Numbered from the stretch's first letter, positions 16,484 to 24,850 are shown. The stretch: 64,000 bases of DNA from Amnibacterium endophyticum (GCF_042680685.1 NZ_JBHUEA010000005.1:62001-126000), one strand, 5' to 3'. Numbers and translations: made by a program. The notes: generated by a model from the sequence alone, not told the origin.

Positions 16484-17602
16484 TCAGGCGGGGTCGCCGT
16501 GCAGGAGGGTGACGGCGGAGCGCGCGGCGAAGACGAGGTCGTCGAGGTCGTCGCCGACCGCGGTCGCGTGGCCGATCTTCCGGCCGGGTCGCGGCGCCTT
16601 CCCGTAGAGGTGCAGCTTCACGGCCGGCTGGTCCGCCATCGCGGCGGGTACGAGGGCGTCGAGGTCGCCGTCGGCCGGGCCGCCGAGCAGGTTCACCATC
16701 GCGGTCCACGGCGCGCGGGCCGCCACGTCCCCGAGCGGCAGGTCGAGCACCGCGCGCAGGTGCTGCTCGAACTGGCTCGTGACCGCGCCGTCGATGGTCC
16801 AGTGGCCGCTGTTGTGCGGGCGCATCGCCAGCTCGTTCACGAGCACGCGGCCGTCCTCGGTCTCGAACAGCTCGACCGCGAGCACGCCGGTCACCCCCAG
16901 CTCGGTGGCGATCCGGTGCGCGATCTCCCGCGCCTGCCGGGCGGTCGGGGCGGCGAGGTGCGGCGCGGGGGCGAAGACCTCGCGGCAGACGCCCCCGCCC
17001 TGCACGGTCTCGACCAGCGGCCAGACCGCGACGTCGCCGGCCGGGCGCCGGGCGACCAGCTGCGCCAGCTCGCGCCGGAAGGGCACCAGCTCCTCGGCGA
17101 GCAGCGGGCGCTCCGCCAGCCAGTCGTCGGCGCCGTGCGGGTCGTCGACGACCCGCACGCCGTGCCCGTCGTACCCGCCGGTCGGCGTCTTCACGACCGC
17201 GCGGCCGCCCGCGCGCTCGAGGAAGGCGCCGAGCCCGTCCGCGTCGGCGACCTCCGCCCACGCCGGCTGGGGCAGGCCCATGTCGTCGAGGCGGCGTCGC
17301 AGCACCAGCTTGTCCTGCGCGTGGCGCAGCGCGTCCGGTCCGGGCCGCACCGCGACGCCCTCCTCGACGAGGGCGCGGAGCACCGGCTGGGGCACGTGCT
17401 CGTGGTCGAAGGTGACGACGTCCACGGCGCGCGCGAACGCGCGCACCGCGTCCAGATCCCCCGGCTCGCCCGTCGCCGTCATCGCGAGCCGCGCCGACGA
17501 CTCCGGCCCCTCGCCGAGGACGCGGATCTCGACCCCGAGGGCGATCGCCGCCGGCACCATCATCCGGGCGAGCTGGCCGCCCCCGATCACTCCGACGCGC
17601 AC
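16484..17602 (-). CDS. purK: N5-carboxyaminoimidazole ribonucleotide synthase (PurK)
   Basis: PurK is an ATP-grasp enzyme that carboxylates AIR with bicarbonate and ATP to N5-CAIR, the PurE substrate. The 372-aa protein starts VRVGVIGGGQLARMM, with the N-terminal Rossmann-like loop. It continues with DKLVLRRRLDDMGLPQP, VVKTPTGGYDGHGV (ATP-binding loop), the metal/substrate strand LAVELFETEDGRVLVNELAMRPHNSGHWTIDGAVTSQFEQHLRAV, and HLYGKAPRPGRKIGH. GTG 17602 has GGGAG four to five nt upstream. The gene is divergent from gtrA with about 100 nt between them. The much longer open frame upstream is only a consequence of high GC. Confidence 0.95.
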   Translation of the reverse strand: MRVGVIGGGQLARMMVPAAIALGVEIRVLGEGPESSARLAMTATGEPGDLDAVRAFARAVDVVTFDHEHVPQPVLRALVEEGVAVRPGPDALRHAQDKLVLRRRLDDMGLPQPAWAEVADADGLGAFLERAGGRAVVKTPTGGYDGHGVRVVDDPHGADDWLAERPLLAEELVPFRRELAQLVARRPAGDVAVWPLVETVQGGGVCREVFAPAPHLAAPTARQAREIAHRIATELGVTGVLAVELFETEDGRVLVNELAMRPHNSGHWTIDGAVTSQFEQHLRAVLDLPLGDVAARAPWTAMVNLLGGPADGDLDALVPAAMADQPAVKLHLYGKAPRPGRKIGHATAVGDDLDDLVFAARSAVTLLHGDPA

Positions 17603-17701
17603 AGGACTCCCTTCGGCTCCGCAGGGCCGACTCCCGATTCGAGTCGTAGAGTGCGGATCCCCGCCACCACCGGCGGATCGGCCGGCCGACGGGAGAAGCG
17701 T

Positions 17702-18160
17702 ATGCGCACGCTCGCGAGGAGCGCCGTCGTCGGGCAGCTGACGAAGTTCGCGCTCGTCGGCGGCGTCGGCTTCGTGGTGGACGTGACGACCTTCACGCTG
17801 CTGCGCCTGTCCCCGCCGTTCGAGGGCAGCCCGCTGAAGGCGAAGATCATCTCCACGGTGCTCGCGATCGTCGCGAACTGGATCGGCAACCGGTACTGGA
17901 CCTTCGGTCCGCACCGCAGCACGCGCGGCTTCATGGAGGCGGTCGAGTTCGGGGTCGTCAGCGTGCTCGGCATGCTGGTGGCGCTCGCCTGCCTCGCCGT
18001 CTCGCACTACGTGCTCGGCTTCCGCACGATCCTCGCGGACAACATCTCCGGCAACGTCGTCGGCCTGGTGCTCGGCTCCGCGCTGCGCTTCCTGCTCTAC
18101 CGGCACTGGGTGTACCACCCGCGCCGGCGGAACCGCGTCGGCGCGGTCGTCGCCGACTGA
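17702..18160 (+). CDS. GtrA-family small membrane protein
   Basis: The 152-aa protein has four membrane helices: about 15-35, 45-62, 80-102 and 115-137. It carries the GtrA signature QLTKFALVGGVGFVVDVTTF at the N-terminus, NWIGNRYWTF at the end of helix 2, and RFLLYRHWVY at the C-terminus. GtrA-like proteins are thought to translocate polyprenyl-phosphate-linked sugars or help wall-glycan assembly. A GGGAGA site precedes ATG 17702 by five nt. A gtrA-type gene at this exact position, between purK and the PH-domain gene, is also known in mycobacteria, so the neighbourhood is ancestral. Confidence 0.85.
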   Translation: MRTLARSAVVGQLTKFALVGGVGFVVDVTTFTLLRLSPPFEGSPLKAKIISTVLAIVANWIGNRYWTFGPHRSTRGFMEAVEFGVVSVLGMLVALACLAVSHYVLGFRTILADNISGNVVGLVLGSALRFLLYRHWVYHPRRRNRVGAVVAD

Positions 18161-18162
18161 GC

Positions 18163-18696
18163 TCAGCCCCGGGCGGGCGCGGCGCGGTCGAGCAGGTCCG
18201 CGATCGCGCGGTGCACGAGCCGGGCCCGCGGCAGGTCGCGCAGGATCATCGTGCCCTCCGCGCCGGCGCGGACGATCACGTCGCCGCTGCCCGTGAGCAG
18301 CTGCAGCGGGCCGCGGCGCAGCACCGCCTCCTCGCCGTGGCTGAGCGCGAACTCGGTGCGCTCCCGCACGAGGAACCCCTGCTGCACGATCAGCCGCCGC
18401 GTCGTGATGATCGTGATGCGGTTCAGCCAGAACACCAGGGGCAGCACCGACAGGATCACCGCGAGGCCCCCGGCCAGGAACGGCAGGGCGGTGTTCAGCC
18501 AGCCCCACGGGGTGCGGTGCCACCAGTAGCCCGTACCGAAGCAGATCGCGACGAAGCAGAGCGCCGGCCAGACCAGATGGCGGCCGCTGCGGCGCAGGCG
18601 CACGACGACGTGCTCGGGCGACTCGCGGACGGGCGGCACCGACGTCGGGCGGCGCTCGGTGCGCACCCGCGTGGAACCCCCGATCCCGACCGGCAC
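18163..18696 (-). CDS. PH-domain membrane protein (bPH2/DUF304 type)
   Basis: The 177-aa protein has two hydrophobic helices (about 43-58 and 68-92) followed by a bacterial pleckstrin-homology-like domain with NRITIITTRRLIVQQGFLVRERTEFAL, typical of bPH2 proteins. Function is unknown in the family. The GTG start lies 3 nt after the birA stop (TAG), so the two genes are almost certainly one transcript. It converges on gtrA with only 2 nt between the stops, leaving no room for a separate terminator. Confidence 0.8.
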   Translation of the reverse strand: MPVGIGGSTRVRTERRPTSVPPVRESPEHVVVRLRRSGRHLVWPALCFVAICFGTGYWWHRTPWGWLNTALPFLAGGLAVILSVLPLVFWLNRITIITTRRLIVQQGFLVRERTEFALSHGEEAVLRRGPLQLLTGSGDVIVRAGAEGTMILRDLPRARLVHRAIADLLDRAAPARG

Positions 18697-18699
18697 GGT

Positions 18700-19473
18700 C
18701 TATGTGTACCGCAGGTGCTCGACATCGCCCGCGGGAACGGCCGTGCGCCCGTGTATCGATGTGGTATCGACCACGATGCGCCCCTCGGAGTCGACGTCCA
18801 CGGCCTCCCCCTCGAGCGCGGAGCCGTCCGGCAGGCTGACGCGGACGCGGCGGCCGATCGTGCCGGACACGCGCCGGACGATCTCGCGCAGCCCGCGGTC
18901 CGGGTCGCCGCCCGCGGCGGCGAGGTCCGCGGACAGCGCCAGCAGCTCCGTCAGGTAGGCGGCGAGCAGCAGGTCGGGGTCGGTCGGACCGCCCTCCACG
19001 GCGAGCGACGTGGCGGTGGGCACGGGCAGGTCCGCCGCACGGCCCGCGTGGTTCAGCCCGGCGCCGACGACCACGCGCCGGCCGTCGGGCAGCGCCTCCG
19101 CGAGGACGCCGCAGACCTTGCGCCCGCCGATCAGCACGTCGTTCGGCCACTTCGCGCTCGCCTCGACCCCGAGACCGCGGAGCGCCCGGGTCATCGCGGC
19201 GCCGGCCGCGAGCGACAGCCAGCCGAGCCGCTCCCGCGGGACGCCGGGGTCCAGCAGCACCGAGATCGCGAGGGAGTCGCCGGCGCCGGCGCTCCAGGTC
19301 CGCCCCTGCCGGCCGCGCCCGGCGGTCTGGTGGTCCGTGACCAGCACGGCGGGCGCGGGCCACGCCTCCGGGTCGTCGCCGGCGGCCCGGACCAGGTCCG
19401 CGTTCGTCGAGCCGGCCCGCTCGACGACCTCGAGCCGGGCGACGAGCGCGGCGGAGCGCGGCAGCTGCAGCAT
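18700..19473 (-). CDS. birA: Biotin--protein ligase (BirA), monofunctional
   Basis: BirA activates biotin to biotinyl-AMP and attaches it to the carrier lysine of acyl-CoA carboxylases, here most obviously the AccA encoded at 26.9 kb. The 257-aa sequence has the catalytic GRGRQGRTW loop (about 53-61), the KWPNDVLIGGRKVCGVLAE core and a C-terminal SH3-like tail. It lacks the N-terminal helix-turn-helix of E. coli BirA, so it should not be a repressor. ATG 19473 is preceded by TAGGCT (19485-19480) six nt upstream. It is divergent from accD, placing ligase and substrate complex under back-to-back promoters. Confidence 0.95.
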   Translation of the reverse strand: MLQLPRSAALVARLEVVERAGSTNADLVRAAGDDPEAWPAPAVLVTDHQTAGRGRQGRTWSAGAGDSLAISVLLDPGVPRERLGWLSLAAGAAMTRALRGLGVEASAKWPNDVLIGGRKVCGVLAEALPDGRRVVVGAGLNHAGRAADLPVPTATSLAVEGGPTDPDLLLAAYLTELLALSADLAAAGGDPDRGLREIVRRVSGTIGRRVRVSLPDGSALEGEAVDVDSEGRIVVDTTSIHGRTAVPAGDVEHLRYT

Positions 19474-19559
19474 CCGCCGAGCCTACGGAGCGGGCGCGTC
19501 GCCACCGGGCGCCGCCCCTCGCGGCCGGGCGACCGGGCCCGCGGCTAGGCTTCCTCGGC
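19474..19559. promoter_or_regulatory. Divergent leaderless promoters for birA and accD
   Basis: The 86-bp gap carries the same hexamer TAGGCT in both directions: 19485-19480 on the minus strand, 6 nt before the birA ATG, and 19546-19551 on the plus strand, 8 nt before the accD GTG. No clear -35 or operator palindrome was seen. Confidence 0.5.
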
Positions 19560-21161
19560 GTGACGGACACCCCCCTGTCGGCGCCCGCCCCGGCCACGAC
19601 GGCCGAGCGCCTGGCCGACCTGAAGACCCGCTACCACGAGGCCGTGACGGCGAGCGGCGAGCAGGCGGTCGCGAAGCAGCACGCCAAGGGCAAGCAGACC
19701 GCCCGGGAGCGGATCGAGCAGCTGCTCGACCACGGCACCTTCGTGGAGCTGGACGAGTTCGTCCGCCATCGCACCACCGCGTTCGGGATGGACCGCACCC
19801 GCCCCTACGGCGACGCGGTCGTCACCGGGATCGGCGAGATCCACGGACGCCAGGTCGCGGTCTACTCGCAGGACTTCACGATCTTCGGCGGCAGCCTCGG
19901 CGAGGTCGCCGGCGAGAAGATCATCAAGGTCATGGACCACGCCCTGAAGACGGGCGTGCCCATCATCGGCATCCTCGACTCCGGCGGCGCGCGGATCCAG
20001 GAGGGCGTCGTCGCGCTCGGCAAGTACGGCGAGATCTTCCGCCGGAACACGGCCGCGTCCGGGGTGATCCCGCAGATCTCGATCGTGATGGGGCCGGCGG
20101 CCGGCGGCGCCGTGTACTCCCCCGCCCTCACGGACTTCGTTATCATGGTCGACAAGACCTCGCAGATGTTCGTCACCGGCCCCGACGTGATCAAGACGGT
20201 CACGGGCGAGGACGTGGGGATGGAGGAGCTGGGCGGTGCGCTCACGCACAACACGCGCAGCGGCGTCGCCCACTACCTGGCCGCCGACGAGGACGACGCC
20301 CTCGACTACGCCCGCACCCTGATCGGGTTCCTGCCGGACAACAACCTGGCCGACCCGAAGCGCTACGCGACGACCGCCGCGCTCGAGGTCACGGACGACG
20401 ACCGCCGCCTGAACACGCTGATCCCCGACAGCCCGAACCAGCCGTACGACGTCCACGACCTGATCGAGACGCTGGTGGACGACGGCGACTTCCTCGAGAC
20501 GCAGCCGCTGTTCGCACCGAACATCGTGGTCGGCTTCGGCCGGGTCGAGGGCCGCAGCGTCGGCGTGATCGCGAACCAGCCGTCCGCGATGGCGGGCACG
20601 CTCAACATCGACGCGGGCGAGAAGGCCGCCCGGTTCGTGCGGTTCTGCGACGCGTTCTCCATCCCGATCATCACGCTCGTCGACGTGCCCGGCTACCTGC
20701 CCGGCACCGACCAGGAGTGGACCGGCGTGATCCGGCGCGGGGCGAAGCTGCTGTACGCCTACGCGGAGGCGACCGTGCCGCTCGTCACGATCATCACGCG
20801 GAAAGCCTACGGCGGCGCCTACATCGTCATGGGGTCGAAGCAGCTCGGCGCGGACCTGAACTACGCCTGGCCGACCGCGGAGATCGCGGTGATGGGCGGC
20901 CAGGGCGCCGTCAACATCCTCTACCGCGGCGAGATTCGAAAGGCGGCCGAGGCCGGCGAGGACGTCGACGCGGTGCGCACCCGCCTCGCGAACGAGTACA
21001 CGTACAACGTCGCGAGCCCGTTCCTCGCGGCCGAGCGCGGCGAGCTCGACGGCGTCATCGAGCCCGCGTCCACCCGCATCACCGTCATCAAGGCGCTGCG
21101 GGCGCTGCGGACCAAGCGAGCGGCCATGCCCCCGAAGAAGCACGGGAACATCCCGCTGTGA
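19560..21161 (+). CDS. accD: Acyl-CoA carboxylase beta subunit (carboxyltransferase, AccD5/PccB type)
   Basis: The 533-aa carboxyltransferase transfers CO2 from biotin to acetyl-, propionyl- or similar acyl-CoA, making malonyl- or methylmalonyl-CoA for fatty acid synthesis. It has RERIEQLLDHGTFVELDEF, FGGSLGEVAGEKI, ILDSGGARIQEG with the oxyanion glycines, and in the C-lobe PGYLPGTDQEWTGVIRRGAKLLYAY and RKAYGGAYIVMGSK. The GTG start is supported by TAGGCT eight nt upstream. The stop overlaps the accE start (GTGA). The C-terminus TKRAAMPPKKHGNIPL is characteristic of actinobacterial AccD5/PccB. Exact acyl specificity is not resolved. Confidence 0.93.
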   Translation: MTDTPLSAPAPATTAERLADLKTRYHEAVTASGEQAVAKQHAKGKQTARERIEQLLDHGTFVELDEFVRHRTTAFGMDRTRPYGDAVVTGIGEIHGRQVAVYSQDFTIFGGSLGEVAGEKIIKVMDHALKTGVPIIGILDSGGARIQEGVVALGKYGEIFRRNTAASGVIPQISIVMGPAAGGAVYSPALTDFVIMVDKTSQMFVTGPDVIKTVTGEDVGMEELGGALTHNTRSGVAHYLAADEDDALDYARTLIGFLPDNNLADPKRYATTAALEVTDDDRRLNTLIPDSPNQPYDVHDLIETLVDDGDFLETQPLFAPNIVVGFGRVEGRSVGVIANQPSAMAGTLNIDAGEKAARFVRFCDAFSIPIITLVDVPGYLPGTDQEWTGVIRRGAKLLYAYAEATVPLVTIITRKAYGGAYIVMGSKQLGADLNYAWPTAEIAVMGGQGAVNILYRGEIRKAAEAGEDVDAVRTRLANEYTYNVASPFLAAERGELDGVIEPASTRITVIKALRALRTKRAAMPPKKHGNIPL

Positions 21162-21358
21162 GCGACGGGGTCGGGGTCGTCGGCGGGTCGCCGAGCGACG
21201 AGGAGGTCGCGGCGGTCGCCGCGGTGCTGACCGAGGTCGGCCTCGAGCGGGCGGCGTCGACGCTGCCGCTCCCGGAGGAGGAGGACGTCCCGTCGGCATG
21301 GCAGCGATCCGCGCGCGGCCTGCGCGCACCGCTGCCCCGAGGAGCCTGGAACCACTGA
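21158..21358 (+). CDS. accE: Acyl-CoA carboxylase epsilon subunit
   Basis: This 66-aa gene starts at a GTG overlapping the accD stop by 4 nt. The product has the epsilon-subunit pattern: a short GSPSDEEVAAVAAVLTEV helix, an acidic/proline linker, then SAWQRSARGLRAPLPRGAWNH, where the terminal RxPLxRGAW resembles the conserved ending of actinobacterial AccE. Epsilon subunits bind the beta subunit and stimulate or stabilise the carboxylase holoenzyme. The match in size, position and C-terminal motif makes the call firm despite the length. Confidence 0.85.
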   Translation: MSDGVGVVGGSPSDEEVAAVAAVLTEVGLERAASTLPLPEEEDVPSAWQRSARGLRAPLPRGAWNH

Positions 21359-21810
21359 TCAGCGGCGGATCTTCGGGATTTTGTACCCCGAATGTCCCCC
21401 ATCCGCCCGACTGCGCGCGGCAGCGATCCCCGCGAGAATGGGTCCGCGGCGTCGACCCACGGCGTCGCTCAGGACGTGCACCGGGTCGGGGGACCCGGTG
21501 CCTGGAGCGTCCACCGGCCGTCGGCGTTCGGGTCGCCGCGGCCGCATGGGGGTGAAGAGGGGCCGGTCTGGGGAGGCCGGCCCCTTCTCCCGTCTCCGGC
21601 CCGTGCCGGCCCGTGCCGTGCCGTGCCGTGCATCGCCCGACCCGCGGGACTCGCGCACCTCGCGCGGTAGCAGCGCCGCCGCGCGGTCGGCCCACCTACC
21701 GCGCGGGGACGCTCGTACCGCGCGACGAGGCGGGAGCACCGCGTGACGCGGTCGCAGCGGTGCGCGGCTCGCCTCGAGCGCGCGCCCTCAACGGGTCGGA
21801 CGCGCGCGGA
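21359..21810. other. 452-bp gap after accE: structured non-coding region
   Basis: No credible protein gene was seen. In order it holds: an AT-rich island with TTCGGG and CCCGAA arms (21374-21395), a TGGGTC/GACCCA stem (21439-21459), a strong stem of GCACCGGGTC and GACCCGGTGC (21478-21501) inside GGACG/CGTCC (21472-21512), and a GGGGCCGG/CCGGCCCC stem followed by a pyrimidine run (21559-21595). These are followed by tandem GTGCC units (21595-21631) and several copies of CGCGCGGT, including a CGCGCGGTAG/CTACCGCGCG dyad (21661-21705). Confidence 0.55.
21374..21595 (+). ncRNA. Candidate structured small RNA
   Basis: Three successive stems end in a GC-rich hairpin (21559-21566 with 21577-21584) followed by TTCTCCCGTCTCC, a plausible intrinsic terminator. 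The central stem is 10 perfect pairs with a GGGG loop, closed by a second 5-bp helix. No promoter could be assigned with confidence, and it could instead be the accDE 3' untranslated region. No known RNA family was recognised. Confidence 0.3.
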
Positions 21811-22836
21811 TCAGACCCGTGCGGGCTCGGGGCGGTCGAGCTCGAGCCAGAGGTCGACCTCCTCGCCCTCGTCCTCGAGGCCCAGCGCCGCCGCGGTCGG
21901 GTCGATCGAGATCCCGACCACCGTCACCGCCTTGTCGGAGCCCTTCGGCGCCGTCCGGATGATGATGCGGTCGGAGCGGACGCCCGCGATCGCCTCGGCG
22001 ACGCGGTCGAGCACGGGCTCCATCGCCGAGGCCTCCAGGTCGTCGAGGCCGCCGTCGTCGAGCACCTGCACGAAGGCGCCGCGCCGCCTGGCGGCGATGA
22101 CCTGGTCGCGCACCGCGGCGTTCAGCAGCCGGCGACCGCGGATCTCGTCGCGGATCGTCTGCTCCAGCACCCGGCACTCCTGCCGCGCCGGCTCGTCCAG
22201 CTCGCCGCCCGTCGCGAGGATGTGCCGCAGCATGGGCAGCGCGACGCGGCTGGTCTGCGTGAGGCGCACCTGGCGCTCCGAGTGGTGCGCCTCCTGCGCG
22301 GCCTGCCACTCGACGGCCTCGCGCTCCGCGCGCGCGAACTGCTGCACGTCGCGCATCGCCCGGTCGAGCGCTCGGGTGCCGAAGAACGTCACGGCGATCC
22401 AGAGGGCGACGACGGGCACGTTCGCCTGCCACATGCCCGGCAGCCCCGCCCAGACGAGCGTCTGCGCCGCGACCATGCCGATGCCGAGCCAGGCGAAGGC
22501 CGCCTGGCGGCGGAGCGCGGTCACGACGAGCAGGCAGCCGGTCGCGCCGACGTACCAGTGCAGGTCGCCGGCGTCGTTCGGGTTCGGGATCGAGGTGGCG
22601 CACAGCAGGGCGGCCGCGAAGGAGGCCCCGACGTTCAGCCCGGCGAGCCACGGCGGCATGTCGCGCCGCCGGGCGAGGAGGAGCGACAGCGCGAAGCAGA
22701 CGGCGAACAGCGCCATCGCGACGACGCTGCGGTCCGGGTGCAGCGACTGCGGGAGCGCGAGCGCGCCCGTCGTGAGCGAGTAGACCGCGACCAGGGCGGC
22801 GAGCGCGTCGACCAGCGAGCGGGCGGCGAGGATCAC
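21811..22836 (-). CDS. Membrane protein resembling a histidine kinase without catalytic motifs
   Basis: The 341-aa product has about six hydrophobic segments in residues 5-165, then a cytoplasmic helical linker (RAMRDVQQFARAEREAVEWQAAQEA). The C-terminal domain has a length and layout like the kinase encoded just upstream (RVALPMLRHILATGG, then EPVLDRVAEAIAGVRSDRIIIRTA and VVGISIDPTAAALGL). The phosphoacceptor HD, the N-box Asn and the G-box glycines are absent, so it should not autophosphorylate. The GTG overlaps the kinase stop by 4 nt. A decoy or partner of the true kinase is an inference, and no database family was recognised. Confidence 0.65.
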   Translation of the reverse strand: MILAARSLVDALAALVAVYSLTTGALALPQSLHPDRSVVAMALFAVCFALSLLLARRRDMPPWLAGLNVGASFAAALLCATSIPNPNDAGDLHWYVGATGCLLVVTALRRQAAFAWLGIGMVAAQTLVWAGLPGMWQANVPVVALWIAVTFFGTRALDRAMRDVQQFARAEREAVEWQAAQEAHHSERQVRLTQTSRVALPMLRHILATGGELDEPARQECRVLEQTIRDEIRGRRLLNAAVRDQVIAARRRGAFVQVLDDGGLDDLEASAMEPVLDRVAEAIAGVRSDRIIIRTAPKGSDKAVTVVGISIDPTAAALGLEDEGEEVDLWLELDRPEPARV

Positions 22837-24095
22837 GCGGGCACCGCCTCGCCGCGCTCCGCGACCTCGACCCCGGGGTGGGACGCGGCCGGCCAGGACA
22901 GCACGAACTCGGTGCCCTCGCCCGGGGCGGTCGTCAGAGCGACCTCGCCGCCGACGCGACGCATCCGCTCCATGATCGACACGCGCAGCCCGAGCCGCTC
23001 GGAGGCGACCGCGGACAGGTCGAAGCCGCGGCCGCGGTCGGCGATCGCGACCCGCACGCCGCCGCCCTCGACGCCCTCGACGACGACCGTCCGGGGCACC
23101 TCGGGGCCGCCGGCGTGCTTCACGCTGTTCGTCATCGCCTGCACGGTCGCCGACACGACCGCGTCGGCGACCGCGTCGGGCAGGAAGTGGTCGCGGACCC
23201 GCTGCATGCGGAACTCGAACCGGTCCCCGACCCCGGCGGCGTCGCGCTTCACCTGGTCGAGCAGCCCCTCCACGGCGACCTTGGGGCCGACGTGGGAGGC
23301 GACGGTGGCCCGCGAGAGCACGGTCATCGCGTTCTGCGCCATCCGGGCGGCCAGCGAGCGCCCCTCCGGAGTGCCCGCGGCGGCGGCCGAGAGGAAGGTC
23401 GTGAGGACCGAGTCGTGCACGAGCGCGTCGGTGCGCACCCGCTCCGACTCGATGGCCTCGTCGATCTGCGCGTTCGCGTAGCTGCCGAGCGCGGTGCCCT
23501 GCGCGTCGTCCACGTTCCGGGCGGCGCGGCGGATGACCGCGACGACGAAGAGCAGCGCCAGCCCGAGCAGCAGCACGACCGCCCCGTCCCTCGCGGCGCC
23601 GACCGGGGTGAGCGAGCCGCCGCTCGGCAGCGTGCGCAGCAGGCCGACGGCGGCGGCGGTGACGACGAGGTAGACGACCGGCAGCGCGCCGCGGGTCGCG
23701 ACGACCATGAGGCCGCAGGGCACGCCCGCCGCGGCGAGCAGCCACGGCATCTGCTCCGGCGGCCAGGGGCCGACCACGGAGGCGGGCCAGGCGGCGAGCG
23801 CCACGAGGTAGGTCAGGGCGCCGGCGATGAACACCGGCTTCGTCCACTGGTGCAGCACCACCGCGAGCGCCGCGGTGAGGACCACGCCGCCCATCGCGAC
23901 GACGATCGCGAGCCCGAGCGGGGACCCGGCCTCGGGCCAGCCGGTGACGAGCAGCGGCACGGTCTGCAGGGTGAAGAGCAGCCCGAAGACCGCCGTCATG
24001 TGCCGCAGCGTCTCCTCGACGCGGCGCGAGCCGACCGGCGACGCGACCTGCGCGGCGAGGCCGCGACCGGACGGCTCAGTCGTCATCACCGGCAC
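22833..24095 (-). CDS. Sensor histidine kinase (HisKA_3/DesK-like)
   Basis: The 420-aa kinase has six membrane segments (residues 35-190) with short loops and little extracytoplasmic sequence. It has the phosphoacceptor box ALVHDSVLTTFL (His about 227), the N-box AMTNSVKHAGG and the G-box IADRGRGFDLSAV followed by ERLGLRVSIMERM and PGEGTEFVLSW. It pairs with the LuxR-type regulator encoded upstream; the genes overlap by 20 nt. GTG 24095 and ATG 24086 are both possible starts with little effect on the protein. The many membrane helices suggest sensing of a membrane or envelope signal, as in DesK/LiaS-type kinases, but the ligand is unknown. Confidence 0.9.
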   Translation of the reverse strand: MPVMTTEPSGRGLAAQVASPVGSRRVEETLRHMTAVFGLLFTLQTVPLLVTGWPEAGSPLGLAIVVAMGGVVLTAALAVVLHQWTKPVFIAGALTYLVALAAWPASVVGPWPPEQMPWLLAAAGVPCGLMVVATRGALPVVYLVVTAAAVGLLRTLPSGGSLTPVGAARDGAVVLLLGLALLFVVAVIRRAARNVDDAQGTALGSYANAQIDEAIESERVRTDALVHDSVLTTFLSAAAAGTPEGRSLAARMAQNAMTVLSRATVASHVGPKVAVEGLLDQVKRDAAGVGDRFEFRMQRVRDHFLPDAVADAVVSATVQAMTNSVKHAGGPEVPRTVVVEGVEGGGVRVAIADRGRGFDLSAVASERLGLRVSIMERMRRVGGEVALTTAPGEGTEFVLSWPAASHPGVEVAERGEAVPA

Positions 24096-24771
24096 GCTCG
24101 GGGTCGAGCCCCGGCAGGATGCCGTCCTCCACGGCCCGGCGCAGCAGGTCGACCTTCGTCGGCGCCGGACGGCCCACCTCCACGTACTTGACGCGGATGC
24201 GGTCGAGGTACTCGCGCACCGTGGAGGGCGCGATGCCGAGCTGCTCGGCGACCATGCGCAGCGGCAGGCCCGAGGCGTAGAGGTTCAGCACGTCGCGCTC
24301 GCGGCGCCCGAGCTGCGCCTTGGCGAACTCGACGTCGGCGTCGATCGCGGACGCCCACTCGAGGTTGTTCAGCACCTCGCCGCGGGCGACGACCTTGATC
24401 GCGGCCATGACGGTGGCGGTTGCGGCGGACTTCGGGATGACGCCCGCGGCGCCGGCGGCGAGCGCCTCGCGCACGCCGGCGGCGCGGTCGGCGATCGAGT
24501 GGATCAGCACCCCGGCTCCGGTCGCCTGGACGGCCTTCACGTTGTCGGTGATCGAGATGCCGTCGCCGAGCGACAGGTCGAGCACGACGACGTCGACCTC
24601 GCGGCCCGCCAGCTTGTCGACGAGCTCCTTCACGTTCGCGCCCTCGTCGACGAAGTCATAGCCCTCGCGCATGCAGGCCGCGAGCAGTCCGAGCCTGACG
24701 GACTCGTGGTCGTCGACCACGGCGACGCGGACCAGCCCGGCGGACTGCTCGGGCGGGGCGGTGATGGTCAC
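24076..24771 (-). CDS. NarL/LuxR-family response regulator
   Basis: The 231-aa regulator has a receiver domain with acidic pocket DDHESVRLGL, phosphoacceptor in VVVLDLSLGDG (Asp near residue 64) and the IPKSAA lysine. A C-terminal LuxR-type helix-turn-helix follows: LGRRERDVLNLYASGLPLRMVAEQLGIAPSTVREYLDRIRVKY. GTG 24771 is fixed by an excellent AAGGAG five nt upstream. A TACGAT -10 (24807-24802) would give a leader of about 25 nt. It is first in an operon with the kinase and the kinase-like partner. The targets are not known. The cluster interrupts the accE-maf neighbourhood seen in mycobacteria. Confidence 0.93.
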   Translation of the reverse strand: MTITAPPEQSAGLVRVAVVDDHESVRLGLLAACMREGYDFVDEGANVKELVDKLAGREVDVVVLDLSLGDGISITDNVKAVQATGAGVLIHSIADRAAGVREALAAGAAGVIPKSAATATVMAAIKVVARGEVLNNLEWASAIDADVEFAKAQLGRRERDVLNLYASGLPLRMVAEQLGIAPSTVREYLDRIRVKYVEVGRPAPTKVDLLRRAVEDGILPGLDPERAGDDD

Positions 24772-24801
24772 GCGGGCTCCTTCTGGACGACGGACCCTGC
24801 G

Positions 24802-24807
24802 ATCGTA
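24802..24807 (-). promoter_or_regulatory. -10 hexamer of the two-component operon
   Basis: TACGAT lies about 30 nt before the regulator GTG. Unlike many starts in this window, this leader carries a strong Shine-Dalgarno site. Confidence 0.4.
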
Positions 24808-24850
24808 CGAATGGGCGCGACCTCGCCGCCGGACCCCGATCGGGTGAGCC

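Noticed and set aside
16484..19597. Open frame of about 1000 codons reading through purK, gtrA and birA regions
   Set aside because: Only the last 372 codons match PurK. The remainder overlaps gtrA, the PH-domain gene and birA, all of which carry clear family motifs.
21359..21810. Small protein genes in the gap after accE
   Set aside because: Several frames of 60-120 codons exist on both strands, but none has a motif, a ribosome site or the codon pattern of its neighbours, and they overlap strong hairpins.
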